The notes beneath the pieces are model-generated. The model was given only the letters and a program-made list of their open reading frames with translations, searched no databases and had not been told where the DNA came from. Made by a program: the position numbers and the translations under genes. From contig NZ_RHOG01000009.1 in assembly GCF_003946405.1 (NCBI RefSeq), forward strand, positions 1 to 64,000: 64,000 nt of DNA. Direction: 5' to 3'. Numbering within the stretch: position 1 is the stretch's first letter; each line of letters begins with the position of its first letter. Shown one piece after another: positions 35,032-44,342 of this stretch. This stretch comes from Lacticaseibacillus yichunensis (GTDB lineage Bacteria > Bacillota > Bacilli > Lactobacillales > Lactobacillaceae).

Positions 35032-35718
35032 TCAGGCCTCGACTTTATAGCCGACGCCCCAGACGGTCTCGATCACTTTTTCGCCGTCTGTGGCTTCTTC
35101 GATCTTATCGCGCAAGTGCGAGACATGGACCATGACGGTTTTCGCCGACACGATCGACTCCTGTTGCCAGACACGCTCGAAGATCTCGTCGGCCGAGAAA
35201 ACACGGTTCGGATGGCTGGCCAGCAGGTATAAAATGCCGAATTCCAGCGCGGTCAGCTGAATCTGTTTGCCTGTCAGGGTGGTCACTTCATGGCTGTCTT
35301 TTTTAATGGTCAGCGGGCCGACTTCCAGCACATCGGGCTCGTCGTTAGTTACCTTGCCCTCGGTGCGCCGCAGCAGGCTCTTCACCCGCGCCATCACTTC
35401 AAGCGGATTGAACGGCTTCGTCACGTAATCATCCGCGCCGGTAATGAGGCCGCGAATCTTGTCCATGTCGCCGGTCTTCGCCGACACGATGATGATCGGC
35501 AGTTCGCTGTCTTTGCGGACCTGCTTGACCACATCGATGCCCGACATATTCGGCATCATGATGTCCAAGATCATCAGCGCGATGTCCGGATTGGTAGCGA
35601 GCTTGGTGATCGCCTCTTTGCCGCTGTACGCGAGGACTGGGTCATACCCTTCATTTTGCACATAGATACTCAATAATTCGACGATCTCTTTGTCGTCATC
35701 AACGATCAGAATTTTCAT
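35032..35718 (-). CDS. OmpR/VanR-family response regulator
   Basis: A 228-residue regulator. The receiver has ILIVDDDKEI, the phospho-acceptor Asp in LMILDIMMPNMSG and Lys in YVTKPFNP. The DNA-binding winged helix occupies about residues 130-228 (LTALEFGILYLLASHPNRVF, VHVSHLRDKIE, VWGVGYK). A GTG two codons upstream is too close to the AAGGAG site; ATG 35718 is nine bases away and preferred. It is the first gene of the regulator-kinase-carboxypeptidase operon and is likely autoregulated. Confidence 0.92.
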   Translation of the reverse strand: MKILIVDDDKEIVELLSIYVQNEGYDPVLAYSGKEAITKLATNPDIALMILDIMMPNMSGIDVVKQVRKDSELPIIIVSAKTGDMDKIRGLITGADDYVTKPFNPLEVMARVKSLLRRTEGKVTNDEPDVLEVGPLTIKKDSHEVTTLTGKQIQLTALEFGILYLLASHPNRVFSADEIFERVWQQESIVSAKTVMVHVSHLRDKIEEATDGEKVIETVWGVGYKVEA

Positions 35719-35841
35719 TAGCACGATCTCCTTGGAAAAATGGGTGTGCGTTGCAAGTTCATTGTACCAGACCGCACCACAAAAACCGCGGCGCCGCTGG
35801 ATTCAGTGAAAACTTTCCAGAAAATTTAAAAAGGCCAGCCG

Positions 35842-36474
35842 TCATTGCGGATAGCGCTCGGCTAATTGCGTCACCAGTAGGCTGAGGCGTTGCTGAAGCT
35901 TGGGTTTGCTGAGCGCCTTGGCCGCTTTGTCCGTCCCGACCAGCGCCACGAGTTGGAGCTGAAGCAAGCCCGTAAGCGCCTCGCGCACCGCATCGCCGCC
36001 AAACCGCGGATCAGCGAGCAGGTCCCCGACCCCAGCCTTAAGCACGCGGAGCAGCAAGACCGGGTCGATGGCTTGCAGGCGGCCCTTGTTGATGCCGGCC
36101 TGCAGTTCATCAGCCAGTTGCGCCTGCCACTCATTCAACACGCGATTGAGGCGCGCGGCCAGCCGCGGATATTGCTGCATCAGGTCACTGAGGAAAAGAG
36201 GGCTCCCCGCCGTCAAAACCGTCAGTTCGTCCACCAGGCGAAGCGCCAGCGCCTCATCTCTACCTGCACTGGCCGCCTCGATGATTGCGCTCTGCTGCGC
36301 AACGACGGCCTCGATCACCGCTTCCTTCGACTCAAAATACAAATAGAGCTTGCCCCGACTGACGCCCACGCGTTTGGCCAGCGTGCCCATGGCCAACCCA
36401 TTAAGGCCATCGCGCACCAGCACCTGATCGATGCGCGTCAATAGATCATCTTTGCGTTCGTCCTCTGAAAGCAT
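35842..36474 (-). CDS. TetR-family transcriptional regulator
   Basis: A 210-residue regulator with a TetR helix-turn-helix at about residues 12-58 (MGTLAKRVGVSRGKLYLYF) and a C-terminal ligand-binding helical domain I cannot assign. ATG 36474 follows AAGGAGG. Its promoter overlaps a long inverted repeat (36513-36549), strongly suggesting autoregulation. No divergent efflux gene lies beside it, which is unusual for TetR genes; guaB is upstream on the same strand. The inducer is unknown. Confidence 0.88.
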   Translation of the reverse strand: MLSEDERKDDLLTRIDQVLVRDGLNGLAMGTLAKRVGVSRGKLYLYFESKEAVIEAVVAQQSAIIEAASAGRDEALALRLVDELTVLTAGSPLFLSDLMQQYPRLAARLNRVLNEWQAQLADELQAGINKGRLQAIDPVLLLRVLKAGVGDLLADPRFGGDAVREALTGLLQLQLVALVGTDKAAKALSKPKLQQRLSLLVTQLAERYPQ

Positions 36475-36500
36475 CGCGCCCCTCCTTGTCTGTTATTGAT

Positions 36501-36529
36501 AGGATAGCGGTTTTAAACAAAATAGACAA
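36501..36529 (-). promoter_or_regulatory. promoter of the tetR-type gene
   Basis: Minus strand TTGTCT (complement of 36524-36529), a 17-bp spacer and TATCCT (complement of 36501-36506). Confidence 0.6.
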
Positions 36530-36549
36530 GTTGTTGTGTTTTTGTTTAA
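36513..36549. promoter_or_regulatory. 37-bp inverted repeat, candidate TetR operator
   Basis: TTAAACAAAA and TTTTGTTTAA form perfect 10-bp arms around 17 bp. One arm lies in the promoter spacer and the other upstream of the -35, so a bound dimer pair would cover the promoter. Confidence 0.65.
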
Positions 36550-36610
36550 TCAGTTCATTTTCGCTCTTGTGCCGGTCTTCTCGGTGGCCACCGCACTCAG
36601 GCGCAAGGTC

Positions 36611-36650
36611 AAAAAACGCCGAGACCGGGGACCCCAGCTTCGGCGTTTTT
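36611..36650 (-). terminator. terminator of guaB
   Basis: AAAACGCCGA and TCGGCGTTTTT with A/T runs on both sides, about 10 bp after the guaB stop. Confidence 0.85.
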
Positions 36651-36659
36651 AATGATCGA

Positions 36660-38252
<1,593 letters not shown>

Positions 38253-38282
38253 TTAAAATGATAAAGCCCTCATTTTCGTGGA

Positions 38283-38340
38283 AAAAGGCCGAACGAGGTC
38301 CCGCAGATCCGCCGAAAATTCGAAACTCGTTCGGTTTTTA
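38283..38340. terminator. secondary long-loop hairpin between DUF1129 gene and guaB
   Basis: CCGAACGAG and CTCGTTCGG with a 30-base interior and a plus-strand T run. It may be a second terminator or a leader structure of guaB. Confidence 0.4.
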
Positions 38341-38363
38341 TTCAAGCAATAATTTTTCGACAC

Positions 38364-38395
38364 AAAAAGCGTTCGGAAAAATTCCGAACGCTTTC
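38364..38395 (-). terminator. terminator of the DUF1129 gene
   Basis: AAAGCGTTCGGAA and TTCCGAACGCTTT form an almost perfect stem, with TTTTTG on the minus strand. Confidence 0.88.
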
Positions 38396-38400
38396 AGTCA

Positions 38401-39375
38401 TTAGTTGGCGTTTCTGTTGGTGGCGGCTAAGGCCCCACCGACCAAGCCTGGCAGGTGATAGCGACGCTTGAGCAGGTAGTGGATCCCGTATGACAGCGCG
38501 GCGGCGATCAGGTAACCCCAGAACGGCATGCCGTGGGTCAGCGGTCCAGGAAGCAGGGCCGACACACCGGAGATGATGGAGCCGACCATGAAGACCACGA
38601 TGCCCGCCAAGATCAGCAGCCAGAACTTTGGCCGTTGATCCTTGGGGCGAATGCTCCAGTCGTTGTAATAGGCGAAGATCACGCCGGCTGTGATGGACAT
38701 CATCAAAAGCGGAATGATGCCCTGGGTCGTGCCAGCATCTTTGGATTTCACGAAGTACATCATCACCCCGTTGACCAGGGCCAAGATCGCCATGAAGATC
38801 AGCGAGATATCGATCATGGAAAGCCACAGAGGCGCCTTTTTGATCGGCTTTGGCGCATAGATCAATGCAGACGCCTTGGCGGAAACGGGGCCGTACAGCG
38901 CCGTTGCCGGCTGGCCCTTGCGCTGGGCGGTCAGGATCTCAGGCAAAATATCCTTGAGAATCTGTTCCTGGCGCTCATCGGAAAGGGCACTGTCGGTCAT
39001 CTGCCGGCGCAGTTTGAAGACGTACTCGTCATTTTTGCGGGTCAATTGGCCCAACATCTCGGACACAGAGGCCTCAGCAAGGGCGGCGTCTGCGACTTCC
39101 GCTTCCTTGGCTGCGGCATGCTTTTCCGCCTGTTTCTGGGCGCGGCTGGCATTGCGGCCCGCTGGCTTGGCAGCGTCTTCGTGCTCAGCCAATTGGGCGC
39201 GCACCTCCGCCGTTGTTTGCGGGGCGTCCGTTTCAGTGTCAGTCTCGGTTGCCGGCGCGTCTTGAGTCGCGGCGTCCGAAGGTGTGGCCTGGGTCGCAGT
39301 CTGCGAGGCGGTGTCTTCAGGCGCGGCGTCCGGCGTCGTTTTTGGTTCCTCTTGGTTCAAGTCTTTCTCTGCCAA
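38401..39375 (-). CDS. DUF1129 family membrane protein
   Basis: A 324-residue protein. Residues 1-60 are a Thr/Asp/Glu/Ala-rich, probably disordered tail (about 35% Thr and acidic). A charged region at 60-165 follows, and then about five hydrophobic segments. DUF1129 membrane proteins occupy this exact place, downstream of ychF, in many lactobacilli; their function is unknown. The start is TTG 39375, seven bases after AGGGGG, and it lies 11 bp behind ychF. The extended acidic N-terminus seems longer than I recall for the family. Confidence 0.75.
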   Translation of the reverse strand: MAEKDLNQEEPKTTPDAAPEDTASQTATQATPSDAATQDAPATETDTETDAPQTTAEVRAQLAEHEDAAKPAGRNASRAQKQAEKHAAAKEAEVADAALAEASVSEMLGQLTRKNDEYVFKLRRQMTDSALSDERQEQILKDILPEILTAQRKGQPATALYGPVSAKASALIYAPKPIKKAPLWLSMIDISLIFMAILALVNGVMMYFVKSKDAGTTQGIIPLLMMSITAGVIFAYYNDWSIRPKDQRPKFWLLILAGIVVFMVGSIISGVSALLPGPLTHGMPFWGYLIAAALSYGIHYLLKRRYHLPGLVGGALAATNRNAN

Positions 39376-39386
39376 TTTTGTTCCCC

Positions 39387-40487
39387 CTATACATTGAAGC
39401 GGAATTCGATGATGTCGCCGTCTTGCACGACGTATTCCTTGCCTTCGGAGCGCAGGCGCCCAGCTTCGCGGACCGCCTGCATCGAGCCGAATTTATCGAG
39501 ATCTGCGAAGGACACAGTCTCGGCGCGAATAAAGCCGCGCTCAAAATCGGAATGGATAACGCCCGCTACTTGCGGCGCCTTCATCCCCTGCTTGAACGTC
39601 CAGGCCCGAGTCTCAGGGCCGCCAGCCGTGAAGAAGGTGGCCAGCCCCAGCAGATGATAGCTGGCGCGAATCAATTTGTCCAGACCAGGTTCGGTGACAC
39701 CTTCTGCTTCCAGAAAATCGGCCTTTTCGTCGTCATCGAGCTCGGCGATCTCTTCTTCGGTCTTCGCGGAAATGGCCAGTGCCTCGGCGCCATCCTCAGC
39801 CGCGTAGTCCTCGATCTGCTTGACGTAAGGCGACTGCTCTGGGTCGGCCATGTCGTCTTCGGCAATGTTGGCCACATACAGCACGGGCTTAGAGGTCAAC
39901 AGGAAGAGCCCCTTCACGATCTTTTGCTCATCTTCATTGAAGTCCAGCGAGCGCACCGGCTTGCCTTCTTCAAGAGCCGGTTTGATCTTCTGCAGGACCG
40001 CAAATTCGGCCAGCGCCGCCTTGTCCTTGGTGCGGGCGACTTTTTCCACCTTGGCGTAGCGCTTATTGATGGCGTCAAGATCGGCGATGGCCAGCTCCAA
40101 GTTGATGGTCTCGATATCGTCGATTGGGTCGACTTTGCCGGTGACGCTGGTGATTTCGTCGTCATCAAACGCCCGGACGACATGGACGATCGCATCGACT
40201 TGGCGAATATTTTCCAAAAACTTGTTGCCGAGGCCTTCCCCTTTCGAGGCGCCCTTGACGATGCCGGCAATGTCTGTGAACTCGAAGGTCGTGTGGACGA
40301 TCTTCTTGGCCGGAATCAATTCATCGATGCGCGTCAGCCGTGCGTCCGGCACTTCGACCATGCCGACATTCGGGTCGATCGTAGCAAATGGGTAGTTTGC
40401 CATTTCCGCGCCCGCTTTGGTGATCGCGTTGAACAAGGTGGATTTACCGACGTTGGGCAAGCCCACGATACCTGCTGTTAAAGCCAT
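39387..40487 (-). CDS. ychF: YchF family Obg-like ATPase
   Basis: A 366-residue P-loop protein of the Obg family that prefers ATP and binds the ribosome. G1 is GLPNVGKSTLFNA near residue 9, and DIAGIVKGASKGEGLGNKFL near 70 is the diagnostic YchF switch region. NIAEDDMAD replaces the NKxD of true GTPases. The C-terminal TGS domain ends KEYVVQDGDIIEFRFNV. The gene belongs to the parB-DUF951-ychF-DUF1129 string. It is involved in translation and stress responses in other bacteria. Confidence 0.96.
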   Translation of the reverse strand: MALTAGIVGLPNVGKSTLFNAITKAGAEMANYPFATIDPNVGMVEVPDARLTRIDELIPAKKIVHTTFEFTDIAGIVKGASKGEGLGNKFLENIRQVDAIVHVVRAFDDDEITSVTGKVDPIDDIETINLELAIADLDAINKRYAKVEKVARTKDKAALAEFAVLQKIKPALEEGKPVRSLDFNEDEQKIVKGLFLLTSKPVLYVANIAEDDMADPEQSPYVKQIEDYAAEDGAEALAISAKTEEEIAELDDDEKADFLEAEGVTEPGLDKLIRASYHLLGLATFFTAGGPETRAWTFKQGMKAPQVAGVIHSDFERGFIRAETVSFADLDKFGSMQAVREAGRLRSEGKEYVVQDGDIIEFRFNV

Positions 40488-40514
40488 AAGTGATCTTCAC
40501 GCTTTCTGTTTGGT

Positions 40515-40709
40515 TTAGCCTTCTGCCTCGGCAGCGTGGCTCAGGATCTTTTTCATTTTCCGGTCAAAATCATGGCGACTCATCATCACGATGTGGCCGC
40601 AGCCCGAACACCGGATCTTGATGTCCATGCCCAGCCGGATGATCTCCCAATCATTCGTCCCGCAGGCATGCGCCTTTTTCATCAGGACGTGGTCGTGTAA
40701 GTCATACAT
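40515..40709 (-). CDS. DUF951 family zinc-ribbon-like small protein
   Basis: A 64-residue protein with two cysteine knuckles, one in KKAHACGTNDWE and the other in IRCSGCGHIVMM, likely a metal-binding module. This small protein regularly lies between parB and ychF in Firmicutes, and its function is unknown. ATG 40709 follows AAGGAGGG. Confidence 0.88.
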   Translation of the reverse strand: MYDLHDHVLMKKAHACGTNDWEIIRLGMDIKIRCSGCGHIVMMSRHDFDRKMKKILSHAAEAEG

Positions 40710-40739
40710 CGCGTGGTCCCTCCTTCTAATAGAAGCAAG

Positions 40740-41609
40740 TTAATTCAAGTCGACATCCAGCAGTTCGAGAATGCGGGTCAGGTCGCTGTTGTCGGTAAAA
40801 TCGATCTCGATTTTCCCTTTACCGCGCTGGGTCTGCGCGATATTGACCTTGGTGCCAAAGCGCCCGGCCAGCTGGTTCTCGCTGGCGCGCAAATACGGCG
40901 ACTTCTTCTTTTCGGTGTGCTGCTGCCGCGCCTCGCCGGCATTCATCTGATTGATCAGCCGTTCAAGCTGACGCACGGTCAGACCATCCGCCACCGTTTT
41001 TTTCGCGACGGCATTGATCTTCTTCTTATCCTTCAGCGAAAGCAAGGTGCGCGCCTGGCCCATCGAAAGCTTGTTGGTGTTGAGCAGCTTCTTCACTTCC
41101 GGCGGCAGCGTCAACAGGCGCAAGTAATTGGCGATATATGGCCGACTCTTACCGAGGCGCTTGGAGACTTCCGCCTGGGTCAGCTTGAGTTTCTTGATCA
41201 AAGTGTCATAGGCCTGCGCCTCATCCAGCGGCGTGAGATCCTCGCGCTGTAGATTTTCCAGCACAGCGATCTCCATCATGGCCGGATCATCGAAGGTGCG
41301 GATGATTGCCGGAATGGTTTCCTTACCAGCCATTTTGGATGCCCGGAAGCGCCGCTCGCCGGTGATGATCTCATAGCCAGAAACGCTTTGGCGCACAATG
41401 ATCGGCTGAAAAACACCGGTGTTTTTGATCGACGCGGCGAGCTCTTCCAGCGCCTCTTCGTCAAACGTCTTCCGCGGCTGGTAAGGATTCGGCCGAATGT
41501 CCTTCAGCGGCAGCTCCTCCACATTGGAGAAGCTGAGATCCGGGCTTTCGAAATCCTTGAAAATGGCATCGATGCCGCGACCGAGGCCTTTGCTATTCTT
41601 ATTCGCCAT
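40740..41609 (-). CDS. parB: chromosome partitioning protein ParB (Spo0J)
   Basis: A 289-residue CTP-dependent DNA clamp that loads at parS and organises the origin region. The CTP-binding box GERRFRASKMAGKETIPAII near residue 80, NLQREDLTPLDEAQAYDTLI, the helix-turn-helix LTQAEVSKRLGKSRPYIANY near 145, and a C-terminal dimerisation domain are present. Its ATG overlaps the end of parA by 11 bp. I found no perfect parS 16-mer in the window. Confidence 0.95.
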   Translation of the reverse strand: MANKNSKGLGRGIDAIFKDFESPDLSFSNVEELPLKDIRPNPYQPRKTFDEEALEELAASIKNTGVFQPIIVRQSVSGYEIITGERRFRASKMAGKETIPAIIRTFDDPAMMEIAVLENLQREDLTPLDEAQAYDTLIKKLKLTQAEVSKRLGKSRPYIANYLRLLTLPPEVKKLLNTNKLSMGQARTLLSLKDKKKINAVAKKTVADGLTVRQLERLINQMNAGEARQQHTEKKKSPYLRASENQLAGRFGTKVNIAQTQRGKGKIEIDFTDNSDLTRILELLDVDLN

Positions 41610-42366
41610 GGGCCTTCAACACTTCCTTTGCAAGCGCGTTGTAAACGTCTGCGCCCTTTGACTTTGGATCATAATCCACGATTGGCTGGCCATAACTGGG
41701 TGCCTCGGCCAGGCGAGTGATGCGCGGAATGACGACTTCATAAACTTTGTCGCCAAAATACTTCCGCACCTCCTGAATCACTTGCGCGCCCAAGTTCGTG
41801 CGGGCGTCGTACATCGTGAGCAGGACCCCTTCGATCGCGAGTTTTGGATTGAAATGCTTTTGCACCAAACGTACGGTGTTGAGCAATTGGCTCAGCCCTT
41901 CCAGCGCGTAGTATTCGCTTTGCACCGGAATCAAGATGGAATGCGCCGCGGTAAAAGCATTGATGGAGAGCTGGCCGAGCGACGGCGGGCAGTCGATCAA
42001 GACGTAATCGTATTGGTCTTCCACCGGATCAAGGCCGAGCTTAAGCCGCATTTCGCGGGCCATCTGGGAGGTCAGTTCGATCTCGGCGCCGGCCAACTGA
42101 ATCGTGGCCGGCACGATCCACAGATTTTTGTGACTGGTCGGCAAGATTGCTTCGGTGATCGGATCTTCGTTGACCAAAACGTCATAGATATCCTTGACCA
42201 CCTGGGATTTTTGAATGCCCACGCCGCTGGTCGCATTGCCCTGCGCATCGGCATCGATAAGCAGGACCTTTTTGCCGGCGTTGGCGAGACACGCGCCCAG
42301 ATTGATGGTGGTCGTCGTTTTGCCGACGCCGCCTTTTTGGTTGGCTACCGCAATGATATGTGCCAT
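41599..42366 (-). CDS. parA: chromosome partitioning ATPase ParA (Soj)
   Basis: A 255-residue deviant-Walker ATPase working with ParB in origin segregation and DnaA control. The motif KGGVGKTTTTINL at residue 11 has both signature lysines, followed by VLLIDADAQGNAT and DYVLIDCPPSLG. ATG 42366 has an AGGAGG site. It lies 8 bp behind noc. Confidence 0.96.
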   Translation of the reverse strand: MAHIIAVANQKGGVGKTTTTINLGACLANAGKKVLLIDADAQGNATSGVGIQKSQVVKDIYDVLVNEDPITEAILPTSHKNLWIVPATIQLAGAEIELTSQMAREMRLKLGLDPVEDQYDYVLIDCPPSLGQLSINAFTAAHSILIPVQSEYYALEGLSQLLNTVRLVQKHFNPKLAIEGVLLTMYDARTNLGAQVIQEVRKYFGDKVYEVVIPRITRLAEAPSYGQPIVDYDPKSKGADVYNALAKEVLKAHGE

Positions 42367-42374
42367 GGTGCCTC

Positions 42375-43331
42375 CTACTTCTTGTCTTTCTTGATCGCGA
42401 TGGTGAAGAGCAGCTCGTCGTCGGTTTCCGTTTGCTTGACGGTGGCCTTGAAACCGGAGTCACGTATCATCTCGACCGACTGTTTTAGAGTATTTACCGC
42501 CATGCGAGCATCCCGCCCGCCAATCTGGTGGCGGTTGGGATTTTTCGGTTTGCGGCCGCGGGTCGACTTGACCGGTTCCGCAGACGACGCAGCGGCTTCT
42601 GCCGAGTCGCCGGAGTCCGCGTCGCTCGGGGCACTTGGTTGGGCCGTGGCCTGTGAGTCAGCCGTAGCGGTTGGGGCCTGCGTGGCGGCGGCCGGATTCA
42701 GAATTTTTTCCACGGCCTGGTGTGTGTCTTGGACGGTCAGGTCATTGGCCAAGATCTCGTGCAAAAGCAGTTCCTGATGATAATCATCCAGCCGCAACAG
42801 TTCGCGGCCATGGCGCTCGGACAGCTCGCCGTTCATGATGGCCTGCTGGGCGCCTTCAGACAGCTTGAGCAGGCGCAACTTGTTGGCGACAAAGGACTGA
42901 CTCTTGCCGAGCTGCTGGGCCAACGCCTGCTGGGTCATGTGATTCAGCGTCATCAACTCGGTATAGGCTTCGGCTTCCTCGATGGCGGACAGGCCCTCGC
43001 GCTGGAGGTTCTCGATCAGCGCCATTGCGGCACTTTCCTCGTCGCTCATCTTCTGGACCAAAGCCGGCGCCGTGTCGAATTTCAGGCTCTGCATAGCCCG
43101 AAACCGCCGTTCGCCTGCGATGATCTCATATTTGCCTGGCTCGTATTCGCGCACGACGATCGGCTGAAGCAAGCCATGTGCCTTGATCGTTTCAGCCAGC
43201 TCCGCGATTGCCTCTTTAGAAAAGACTTTGCGGGGCTGAAACCGGTTCGGCACGATATCGGCGAGCGGAATCTCAGTTACGCTCGGCCGTTCTGGTTCCT
43301 GTTTTTTACGCCCAAAAAACGAAAGTGCCAC
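42375..43331 (-). CDS. noc: nucleoid occlusion protein Noc (ParB paralogue)
   Basis: A 318-residue ParB-like protein. It has the same CTP box (GERRFRAMQSLKFDTAPALV) and helix-turn-helix (MTQQALAQQLGKSQSFVANK) as ParB, but begins with the short basic peptide MALSFFGRKKQ that forms the Noc membrane-binding amphipathic helix. A low-complexity Ala/Thr/Ser/Asp linker (about residues 205-245) precedes the C-terminal domain. The start is GTG 43331 after AAGGAGG. The position between rsmG and parA is that of noc in Bacillus. It would keep the division ring off the nucleoid. Confidence 0.92.
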   Translation of the reverse strand: MALSFFGRKKQEPERPSVTEIPLADIVPNRFQPRKVFSKEAIAELAETIKAHGLLQPIVVREYEPGKYEIIAGERRFRAMQSLKFDTAPALVQKMSDEESAAMALIENLQREGLSAIEEAEAYTELMTLNHMTQQALAQQLGKSQSFVANKLRLLKLSEGAQQAIMNGELSERHGRELLRLDDYHQELLLHEILANDLTVQDTHQAVEKILNPAAATQAPTATADSQATAQPSAPSDADSGDSAEAAASSAEPVKSTRGRKPKNPNRHQIGGRDARMAVNTLKQSVEMIRDSGFKATVKQTETDDELLFTIAIKKDKK

Positions 43332-43348
43332 GTCTTTTTCCTCCTTGC

Positions 43349-44080
43349 CTATTTCCCACCCAACGGTTGCTTTGCCGGCGTACCAGGCTTACGCGGATAT
43401 TTGCCCGGCGTTTTAGCGACCTTTGTGATGACCACGAGGCTTCGCGCGTCCCCAGTTTCAGGCAACGTCACATCAAGCTCGGCCGTCACCTCGCCGCCAA
43501 GTAGATCGAGTGCGGTTTGCGCCGCATCGACTTCGCGCTCCGCCCGGCTGCCCTTCATCGCGATGAACCGCCCGCCGATTTTCACCAGCGGCAGGCACAG
43601 CTCGGCCAGCACATTCAGTGGGGCCACAGCGCGCGCGGTGACGACATCGAAGCTCGCCCGATAGCCGCTTGTCTTGGCGCCAAACTCTTCGGCCCGCGCA
43701 TGCACCAGCTGAACACCATCCACGCCCAATTGCTCGGTGAGTCTGGCCAGAAAATCGATCCGTTTTTGAAGCGCATCGACGATGGTCACATGCAGCTGCG
43801 GATTCAGAATTTTCACTGGCAGGGACGGAAAACCCGCGCCAGCGCCGACATCACACAAGGCGAGATCGGCGAGCTTGAGGTCCGGGGCCGCCTGCAAAAG
43901 CGTGAGCGAGTCGTAAAAATGCTTCAGGTACACGTCGGCTTCGGCAGTCAGCGCCGTCAGGTTCATCTTCTCGTTTTCCGCGACCAGATAGCGATAATAC
44001 GTCGCAAACTGTGCGAGTTGCGCTGGGTCATGCGGCCAGTCTGCCGCCGCCAGTGCCGCCTTGAATTGTTCTGGATCCAT
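43349..44080 (-). CDS. rsmG: 16S rRNA (guanine-527-N7)-methyltransferase RsmG
   Basis: A 243-residue SAM-dependent methyltransferase acting on 16S rRNA. MNLTALTAEADVYLKHFYDS near residue 40, CDVGAGAGFPSLPVKI near 78 (SAM loop) and VDALQKRIDFL are family landmarks. The C-terminus carries a short basic Pro/Lys-rich tail (KTPGKYPRKPGTPAKQPLGGK-like) that may contact rRNA. It is the first gene of the origin-proximal operon, with a promoter at 44156-44184. Confidence 0.95.
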   Translation of the reverse strand: MDPEQFKAALAAADWPHDPAQLAQFATYYRYLVAENEKMNLTALTAEADVYLKHFYDSLTLLQAAPDLKLADLALCDVGAGAGFPSLPVKILNPQLHVTIVDALQKRIDFLARLTEQLGVDGVQLVHARAEEFGAKTSGYRASFDVVTARAVAPLNVLAELCLPLVKIGGRFIAMKGSRAEREVDAAQTALDLLGGEVTAELDVTLPETGDARSLVVITKVAKTPGKYPRKPGTPAKQPLGGK

Positions 44081-44122
44081 CTTGCACCAGCCCTTTATCT
44101 CAGCGTTTCAACGCCGGTTTTT

Positions 44123-44145
44123 GTGAAACAGAGGCGCCGTTTCAC
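44123..44145. promoter_or_regulatory. inverted repeat in the rsmG leader
   Basis: GTGAAAC, nine bases, GTTTCAC. Each arm equals half of a parS-type site (GTTTCACGTGAAAC) but the halves are separated and swapped. It lies just downstream of the inferred transcript start. Confidence 0.4.
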
Positions 44146-44155
44146 GTACCCGTCT

Positions 44156-44184
44156 AGTGTACCGTAAAACCGCCGGGCACTCAA
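44156..44184 (-). promoter_or_regulatory. promoter of the rsmG-noc-parAB block
   Basis: Minus strand TTGAGT, a 17-bp spacer and TACACT. Confidence 0.6.
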
Positions 44185-44265
44185 CCGTCGCCGGCGAGAA
44201 GTCAGGCGCGAAATAAGGCCGGTTTCTCGCGACTTGAGATTAATTTTCCCGCAACACGCGGCAAC

Positions 44266-44310
44266 GAAAAAAGGCACCCCACCAGCGGAAGTGCCTGATG
44301 AGGGTGCCTT
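44266..44310 (-). terminator. terminator of the first adhesin gene
   Basis: On the minus strand AAGGCACCC, a 19-base interior and GGGTGCC are followed by TTTTTT. Confidence 0.8.
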
Positions 44311-44342
44311 GAGTGCGTTACAGGGCGTGCGGCGTTGAGCCA

